Assembly: GCF_000377405.1 (NCBI RefSeq)
Contig: NZ_KB905021.1
Span: forward strand, 1 to 64,000
Direction of reading: 5' to 3'
Source of the DNA: Thioalkalivibrio sp. ALE31
Lineage (GTDB): Bacteria > Pseudomonadota > Gammaproteobacteria > Ectothiorhodospirales > Ectothiorhodospiraceae
Length of the DNA: 64,000 nucleotides
This document shows, in pieces, positions 59,024-64,000 of the stretch. Both the position numbers and the translations under genes were made by a program. Every line of letters begins with the position of its first letter. The stretch's first letter is position 1. The notes beneath the pieces are model-generated. The model was not told where the DNA came from. It was given only the letters and a program-made list of their open reading frames with translations, and did not search any database.

Positions 59024-59713
59024 ATGAATCTGCCGCATCTGCACCTGATCAGTTTCGCCATCTGTCCGTTTGTCCAGCGTAGCGTGATCACGCTGAAATA
59101 CAAGCAGGCCCCGTTCGAACTGAGCCTGATCGATCTGGCCGACCCGCCGGAGTGGTTCCGCGCGCGCTCGCCGCTCGGCAAGGTGCCGGTGCTGATCGTC
59201 GACGACGACACCGTGCTGTTCGAGTCGGCGGTGATCAACGAGTATATCGATGCCATCACCCCGCCCGCCCTGATGCCGGTGGACCCCCTGGAACAGGCCC
59301 GCACCCGGGCGTGGATCGAGTACCTCTCGGAACAGACCTTCGCCCAGTATCACTGGATGACGGCCGCCACCGAGGACGCCTTCGAGCTCGCGCGCCATAC
59401 GGCCGCGCGCGGGCTGGAGCGCCTGGAACAACAGATGACGCGGGATGATCGCCTGGCCACCCCGGATTTCTCGCTGATCGACGCGACCCTGGCACCGATC
59501 CTGATGCGCTATGCGCTGCTTGCGGACCCGGACAGCCCCTGGGAGGCGGAGGCGTTTCCACGGCTGGCGCAGCGCTGGGAGCGGCTGCGCGAGATGCCGG
59601 CCGTGCGGGACTCGGTCCCGGCCGACTTTGCGGCCCAGCTGGCCGACTATCTGCGCAAGCAGGAAGGCTACGCGCCGGCGCATTTCGCGGCGCAGCTCGA
59701 CGGGTCCGCCTGA
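59024..59713 (+). CDS. Glutathione S-transferase family protein
   Basis: A 229-residue protein with an N-terminal thioredoxin-like GST domain (HLISFAICPFVQRSVITLKY; the Cys of CPFVQR is at the place used by omega/lambda-type GSTs; LGKVPVLIVDDDTVLFESAVI holds the cis-Pro and ESxxI glutathione site) and an all-helical C-terminal domain. It may reduce mixed disulfides or conjugate glutathione. Start at 59024 has AAGGA 6 nt upstream. It is monocistronic, followed by the composite repeat. Confidence 0.87.
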   Translation: MNLPHLHLISFAICPFVQRSVITLKYKQAPFELSLIDLADPPEWFRARSPLGKVPVLIVDDDTVLFESAVINEYIDAITPPALMPVDPLEQARTRAWIEYLSEQTFAQYHWMTAATEDAFELARHTAARGLERLEQQMTRDDRLATPDFSLIDATLAPILMRYALLADPDSPWEAEAFPRLAQRWERLREMPAVRDSVPADFAAQLADYLRKQEGYAPAHFAAQLDGSA

Positions 59714-59886
59714 CCCGGGCTTTTCCCGACCACCCACCCCTGGGGTCGCGCCCGGTTCGGCATCGGACATGCTGGCTGCCTACGGTCTACCACCTGCCTC
59801 GTTGAGGCTGGTCCTGGTTCGTCCTCAGTGTTTACGGTGCCTCCGGTCCGCCGCCTGCCAGGCGCTGACTCGCCAGCGCGCCCCGA

Positions 59887-59916
59887 GGTACTTTCTTGCT
59901 TGCCCAAGAAAGTACC
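59887..59916. repeat. Conserved hairpin of the composite repeat (copy 2)
   Basis: GGTACTTTCTTG (59887-59898) pairs with CAAGAAAGTACC (59905-59916). Relative to 778-807 a T-A pair replaces a C-G pair with both sides changed. Confidence 0.8.
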
Positions 59917-60427
59917 CAAAGAAGGGCACCCGGATTTCGCCCGGGAACCTCGCTCCGGACGTGCTGGGCCGGCGGCGCTGAACTCGCTGCGCCTGCGGCT
60001 CCGCTCAGACATCCAGCGCCTTCTCCCGGCCCATCACGCCCTCCACGAGGGGCTCCATACGGGAGAGGAAAGTCAAGACAGAAGGTATTCCAGCCCCACG
60101 ACACAACAATAGGTATTGCCATCCGAAAGCCTCCGGCGCCCGCGCTGCGGGCGCGGCACGCAACGGCCCAAGGCCGAGCGTGCCCAGATGCCGGAAGACC
60201 CAGCCTTGATCCATTACCACGAACCTGTGGACCGCCGTTGTCTTGACCTTGACCCCCCGTTGTCGTCGCGCCGAGTGGAGAGGGTTTTCGCAGGAGACAA
60301 GGCGCTGGATGTCTGAGCGGAGCCGCAGGCGCAGCGAGTTCAGCGCCGCCCGCGAAAACCCTCGGAGCGAGGGAAACCCCGGCCCGCACAGCGGGCCGGG
60401 GTCGCGGCAGTCGGGCGTGTTTCTTGG

Positions 60428-60457
60428 TGACTTCTTTGCACGAGCAAAGAAGTCACT
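60428..60457. repeat. Conserved hairpin of the composite repeat (copy 3)
   Basis: GTGACTTCTTTGC (60428-60440) pairs perfectly over 13 bp with GCAAAGAAGTCAC (60445-60457), loop ACGA. The stem sequence differs from the other two copies at several positions while staying paired. Confidence 0.8.
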
Positions 60458-60690
60458 CGGGGCGCGCTGGCGAGTCAGCGCACGGCAGTATGTGGACCGA
60501 AGGCACGTAAACACCGGAGGACGAACCAGGCCTAGCCACAACAGGGCAGGCGGTGAGCCGAAGGCACGTAAACACCGGATGCAGAACCAGGACCAGCCAC
60601 CAAAGGGCAGGCGGCCGGACGAAGGCACCTTAAACTCCGGAGGCCGAACCGGTGCCAGCCGGTCCGCGGTGAGTAAAACACCGATAGCGG

Positions 60691-61116
60691 TCAGGCCGGG
60701 CGGTGGGGACAGGCGTGGTCGTTACAGTCGCCGTACAGGACCAGGGCATGATCCTTGATGGAAAAACCGTGGTGCTGGGCCACCTCGCGCTGGCGCCGCT
60801 CGATCGTCTCGTCGAAAAACTCCTCGACCCGCCCGCACTGGTTGCAGACGATATGGTCATGGTGGCCACCACGCTCCAGCTCGAACACCGCCTGGTTGCC
60901 CTCCAGGTGCAGGCGACAGACCAGCCCGGCCGCCTCGAACTGGGTCAGCACGCGATACACCGTGGCCAGGCCGATCTCCTCGCCGGATTCGAGCAGCTCG
61001 CGATAGATCGCCTCGGCCGTCAGATGCCGGGTCTCCGAAGTCTCGAGGATCTCGAGGATCTTCATCCGCGGCAGCGTGACCTTGAGTCCCGCCTTCTTGA
61101 GATTACTGGTTTCCAT
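60691..61116 (-). CDS. fur: Ferric uptake regulator
   Basis: A 141-residue repressor (E. coli Fur 148). N-terminal winged helix (KKAGLKVTLPRMKILEIL; GLATVYRVLTQFEAAGLV) and metal-binding region GGHHDHIVCNQCGRVEEF, with the structural zinc pair CNQC; the second Cys pair is reduced to CNDHAC near the end. With Fe2+ it represses iron-uptake genes. The start at 61116 aligns with the family N-terminus. It diverges from bamE, the same arrangement as fur/omlA of Pseudomonas. No Fur box was identified in the 98-bp gap. Confidence 0.95.
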   Translation of the reverse strand: METSNLKKAGLKVTLPRMKILEILETSETRHLTAEAIYRELLESGEEIGLATVYRVLTQFEAAGLVCRLHLEGNQAVFELERGGHHDHIVCNQCGRVEEFFDETIERRQREVAQHHGFSIKDHALVLYGDCNDHACPHRPA

Positions 61117-61214
61117 TGCCTGTTTTCCCGGTCCGATCCGCTTGAGAGCGGCGGGACGCTTTGGTGTACCATGCGCGTTCACGGCCCACCAGACGCCGAG
61201 GACCGCCCGCTCAG

Positions 61215-61577
61215 ATGATCAAGATTCTCATTTCTATCGCCGTGGCCGCAAGCCTGCTGAGCGCCTGCGGCGGCCTCAACCAGTTCCGTCTGGATGTACA
61301 ACAGGGCAATGTGATTGACCCCGTCCAGGTGGCGCAGATCCAGCCCGGCATGACGCCGCAGCAGGTCCGCTTCCTGATGGGGTCGCCCCAGCTGGAGCCC
61401 GCCTTCCGCGCCCATGAGCGCTGGGACTACGTCTACTACCGCCGCCCGGGCTTCGGGGCGACCGAGCGCCAGCGGGTCACAGTGCATTTTGCGAACGGCG
61501 TGGTCAGCCACGTGGATGCCGACATCCCGCAGCCGGTCGCGCTGGACGAGCACCCGGTGGACATGGACAACGACTGA
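61215..61577 (+). CDS. bamE: Outer-membrane assembly lipoprotein BamE (OmlA/SmpA)
   Basis: A 120-residue lipoprotein with lipobox LLSAC (Cys18) and the BamE core IQPGMTPQQVRFLMGSPQLEPAF, DYVYYRRPG, VTVHFANGVVSHVDADI. It stabilises the BAM complex with BamD, also in this window. The start at 61215 gives a normal short signal. Adjacent, convergent rnfH and ratA match the usual neighbourhood. Confidence 0.93.
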   Translation: MIKILISIAVAASLLSACGGLNQFRLDVQQGNVIDPVQVAQIQPGMTPQQVRFLMGSPQLEPAFRAHERWDYVYYRRPGFGATERQRVTVHFANGVVSHVDADIPQPVALDEHPVDMDND

Positions 61578-61622
61578 CGCTCGCCCGCATCCCCGAAGTG
61601 CCGCGGGCTCACAGGGCTCTCG

Positions 61623-61976
61623 CTATTCCTCCGCGTTCTCCGGCCCTGCGTCCTTCTTCGATTCGCCCCCGGCGTCCGCATCGCCCTTGCCCGGCTTCTT
61701 CTTGCGCCCCTTTCCGGCGCGCTGGCGGCGCACCTCCTTCGGGTCCGCGATCAGCGGACGGTAGATCTCGATACGGTCACGCGGCCGCAGCACGGTGTCG
61801 CGCCGGGTAATCTTGCCGAAGATCCCGACCTTCGCATTCTCCAGATCAATCTCCGGAAACTGCAGCTCGATCTCGGACTGGCGCAGCGCGGTATCCACCG
61901 TGGTGCCCTCGGGCACCACCAGTGGCAGGATCACCTGGCGGTCGGGCCGCGCATAGGCCACCTCCACGCGGATCAT
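61623..61976 (-). CDS. rnfH: RnfH-family ubiquitin-like protein
   Basis: A 117-residue protein with IRVEVAYARPDRQVILPL, DLENAKVGIFGK and DRIEIYRPLIADPKEVRRQR, the RnfH/RatB core with a beta-grasp fold; a lysine- and glutamate-rich tail follows. Role unknown (toxin-antitoxin link to RatA is disputed). The start at 61976 aligns with E. coli RnfH; a GTG near 62015 overlapping the ratA stop is an alternative. Confidence 0.88.
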   Translation of the reverse strand: MIRVEVAYARPDRQVILPLVVPEGTTVDTALRQSEIELQFPEIDLENAKVGIFGKITRRDTVLRPRDRIEIYRPLIADPKEVRRQRAGKGRKKKPGKGDADAGGESKKDAGPENAEE

Positions 61977-62004
61977 GCCGTCCGCGGCGGCCGGGGCCAC
62001 GGGA

Positions 62005-62445
62005 CTATCCGGCACCGTGGACCTCGCGCGCGCGCTGGACAAAGGCATCGACCAGCGAATTGGCAATCTGGTTGAACACCGGCCCGATCGCGAAGGCCAT
62101 GATGCGGTTGGCGAACTCGAATTCCAGCTCCAGGGCGATACGGGTCTTTCCGCCCTCCACCTGGCTGAAGGTCCAGGTCCCGTGCAGTCGCCGGAACGGC
62201 CCGGAGACCAGGCGCATGTCGATGCTCTCCGGGCGTTTCAGGGTATTGCGGGTAGTAAACGACTTGTGCAACGCGCCCTTGGCCAGTTCGATCGTGCCTT
62301 CCACCTCGTGCTCGCCGCGCGGGCGCGCCGACGCACTGCGACAGCCCGGCAGGAATTCCGGATAGGCATCGACGTCGTTCACGAGATTGAACATCTGCTC
62401 CTGGGTGTAGGGCACATCCGCGTAGCGGCGAATCTTCGAGGCCAT
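62005..62445 (-). CDS. ratA: RatA/CoqJ-type START-domain protein
   Basis: A 146-residue polyketide-cyclase/START-like protein: YTQEQMFNLVNDVDAYPEFLPGC, GTIELAKGALHKSFTTRN, ELEFEFANRIMAFAIGPVFNQIANSLVDAF. Related to yeast Coq10 (ubiquinone-binding) and E. coli RatA (reported to block 50S-30S joining). Start at 62445 overlaps the stop of the transporter gene (TGATG), so translation is coupled to it. Confidence 0.9.
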   Translation of the reverse strand: MASKIRRYADVPYTQEQMFNLVNDVDAYPEFLPGCRSASARPRGEHEVEGTIELAKGALHKSFTTRNTLKRPESIDMRLVSGPFRRLHGTWTFSQVEGGKTRIALELEFEFANRIMAFAIGPVFNQIANSLVDAFVQRAREVHGAG

Positions 62446-63803
62446 CAAATCAACTCCACCGCACGCAGGAAGACAAACAGGATCGCGACCGGAGCAACGA
62501 AGCGCACCAGGAAGTACCAGACCTGATACAGCGCCGGGTGCTTCATACGCAGCTCGGACTGCACCGAGCGCTCGGTCATCCGCCAGCCCACGAAGATCGC
62601 GATCAGGAAGCCGCCCAGCGGCAGCAGGATGTTGGCCGTCACGTAGTCCAGCAGGTCCAGGATGCCCATGTCGAACAGGGTGTAGTCGGACCAGACGTTC
62701 AGCGACAGCAGCGCGCCAATCCCCAGGAACCAGGCCCCGATGGCGATCATCGCGGTCGCCATCACCCGGGTCAGACCCATGTTCTCGACCAGGAAGGCGA
62801 CCGCCGGCTCGATGATGGAGATCGCCGAGGTCCAGGCCGCAAACACCAGCAGCACGAAGAACATGGTGCCGAAGTACAGTCCGCCCGGCATATCGGCGAA
62901 CGCCAGCGGCAGGGTCACGAAGATCAGCCCCGGCCCCTGCTCGGCCGACAGCCCGGCCCCGAGCACGATGGGGAAGATCGCCAGCCCGGCCATGATCGCC
63001 ACCAGGGTATCCGCCCCGACCACCGCCGCCGAGGTGCGCGCAATGGACGCCTCGCTCTGCAGGTAGCTGCCGTAGATCATGATCGCGCCCATCCCGAGAC
63101 TGAGCGTGAAGAAGGCCTGGCCCATCGCCAGCAGCACCGCGTTCGCCGACAGCGCGGAGAAATCGGGATACAGCAGGAACTGCAGGCCGGCGAAGAACTG
63201 CCCCTCGACCATTGCATAGCCGACCATCACCACCAGCATCACGAACAGCAGTGGCATCAGGATCGTCACCGCCTTCTCCAGGCCCGACTGCACCCCGCGC
63301 GCGACCACCATCGCCGTCATCACCATGAAGATGGTGTGCCAGGCCAGCAGCGCCTCCGGGTCCGCCAGCATGTTGCCGAACATCGATTCGGAACCGTCCG
63401 CGTCCAGCCCGAGGAAGCCGCCCGTGCCCGATTTGAAGACGTACGACAGCGACCAGCCGGCCACCACGCTGTAGAAGGACAGGATCAGGAACCCGGCGAG
63501 CACCCCGATCCAGCCGATCATCCCCCAGGCGCGCGTGAGCCCCTCCTCGCGCGCCAGGGCGGCCATCGTGTTGATCGGGCTCTGGCGCCCGCGCCGCCCC
63601 AGCAGGATCTCCGCCATCATCACCGGCAGGCCGATCAGCAGGATGCAGCCCAGATACACCAGCACGAAGGCCCCGCCGCCGTTCTCGCCGGCGATATAGG
63701 GGAAGCGCCAGATATTGCCGAGGCCGACGGCCGAACCGGTGGCCGCCAGGATGAAGGCCAGGCGGGTCGTCCATTGCCCGTGGATCGAGGTCGTGGCAGG
63801 CAT
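62445..63803 (-). CDS. Sodium-dependent NSS-family transporter
   Basis: A 452-residue LeuT-fold symporter with about 11-12 membrane segments. The signature ATGSAVGLGNIWRFPYIAGE in TM1 and NGGGAFVLVY with the unwound TM1/TM6 region (AAWTSAISIIEP) are typical of NSS amino-acid carriers. Sodium drives uptake; substrate is likely an amino acid or related amine. AAGGAG lies 7 nt upstream of the ATG at 63803. It directly precedes ratA with overlap, an unusual insertion into the smpB-ratA-rnfH type of neighbourhood. Confidence 0.9.
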   Translation of the reverse strand: MPATTSIHGQWTTRLAFILAATGSAVGLGNIWRFPYIAGENGGGAFVLVYLGCILLIGLPVMMAEILLGRRGRQSPINTMAALAREEGLTRAWGMIGWIGVLAGFLILSFYSVVAGWSLSYVFKSGTGGFLGLDADGSESMFGNMLADPEALLAWHTIFMVMTAMVVARGVQSGLEKAVTILMPLLFVMLVVMVGYAMVEGQFFAGLQFLLYPDFSALSANAVLLAMGQAFFTLSLGMGAIMIYGSYLQSEASIARTSAAVVGADTLVAIMAGLAIFPIVLGAGLSAEQGPGLIFVTLPLAFADMPGGLYFGTMFFVLLVFAAWTSAISIIEPAVAFLVENMGLTRVMATAMIAIGAWFLGIGALLSLNVWSDYTLFDMGILDLLDYVTANILLPLGGFLIAIFVGWRMTERSVQSELRMKHPALYQVWYFLVRFVAPVAILFVFLRAVELI

Positions 63804-64000
63804 CAGTGGCTCCTTTGTGAGCGGAGACGGAAGGCGTGTGCGCGGCCATCGCGCCCGGGCAGCGCCCGGGCCCGGGCGCACAGCGCGTCGCCGAGTCCGC
63901 CGGAATTGTGGGGCAGCGGGTCCTCAGGCTCAACTTTCACCACGGATGCAGGCCCATGCCGACTGCTTCGCCGCGCCGCCTGCAGTACACTGCGCGGGTT

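Larger units (their letters stand above)
59777..60660. repeat. Composite intergenic repeat, right copy
   Basis: No supported gene lies in 59714-60690. The left arm (59777-60009) is a reversed arm with a reversed 61-bp unit near 59794-59850 and a hairpin at 59887-59916. The core (60010-60296) is the reverse complement of 403-678 with high identity, including the run around GGGTCAAGGTCAAGACAACG on the other strand. The right arm (60297-60660) has a hairpin at 60428-60457 and three 61-bp direct units starting near 60494, 60555 and 60616. The element is therefore a large inverted structure, complete on both sides here. Confidence 0.85.

Noticed and set aside
61117-61214. Fur box between fur and bamE
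   Set aside because: I could not find a convincing GATAATGATAATCATTATC-like 19-mer half-site in this short gap; autoregulation is plausible but unsupported by the sequence.

Overview
The window is typical chromosome of a high-GC (roughly two-thirds G+C) gammaproteobacterium. Gene content and order (rplM-rpsI, rhodanese-grxC-secB-gpsA, rluD diverging from bamD, fur diverging from bamE, pcnB-folK with panB/panC/panD, ratA-rnfH) are gammaproteobacterial. A betaine-type BCCT carrier, an ArsR-type dithiol regulator beside rhodanese and glutaredoxin genes, and several sulfur-transfer domains suggest a halophilic or alkaliphilic sulfur oxidiser, perhaps Ectothiorhodospiraceae (Thioalkalivibrio-like). 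That placement is an inference from gene content, not a measured relationship.

Layout. 1-1.0 kb: right end of an IS256-family element inserted into a long non-coding composite repeat. 1.0-9.7 kb: ilvA, rpiA, a tandem rhodanese, a 1280-residue flavin/Fe-S dehydrogenase, two small membrane proteins and a metallo-beta-lactamase-fold hydrolase. 9.7-11.7 kb: a tRNA-Gln gene followed by three tandem 225-bp units carrying copies of its 3' end, then rpsI and rplM. 11.9-17.7 kb: a secreted DUF4168 protein, a sigma-54 two-component pair, a candidate small RNA, a glyoxalase-II-like hydrolase and htpX. 17.7-30.2 kb: parC, cardiolipin synthase, two cyclic-di-GMP enzymes, DUF3293, CopD, ridA and recG. 30.4-37.4 kb: DJ-1/ctpA/envC on the minus strand, and a plus-strand run of ArsR regulator, rhodanese, grxC, secB, gpsA and a TM2 protein. 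37.7-48.6 kb: BCCT carrier, a zincin, a lipoprotein lipase, a tautomerase, clpB with a sigma-32-like promoter, pgeF-rluD, bamD and a PII gene. 49-59.7 kb: nadE, sucCD, panD, panC, panB, a deoxynucleoside kinase, folK, pcnB, a Nudix hydrolase, hslR and a GST. 59.7-64 kb: a second, inverted copy of the composite repeat, then fur/bamE, rnfH, ratA and an NSS transporter.

Most genes are housekeeping. The unusual content lies between genes: (i) the composite repeat near both ends of the window, containing a hairpin whose stem changes by compensatory substitutions; (ii) the tRNA-Gln-derived tandem repeats, which resemble in design the rtT repeats behind E. coli tyrT; (iii) a five-locus family of modular inverted repeats built from CACGAAG and CACGGAG words; (iv) a probable small RNA or leader with a strong terminator ahead of the sensor-kinase gene. 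Among proteins, the ArsR-family regulator with Cys43 and Cys109 heading a rhodanese/glutaredoxin operon is the best candidate for a functional sulfur-stress circuit.
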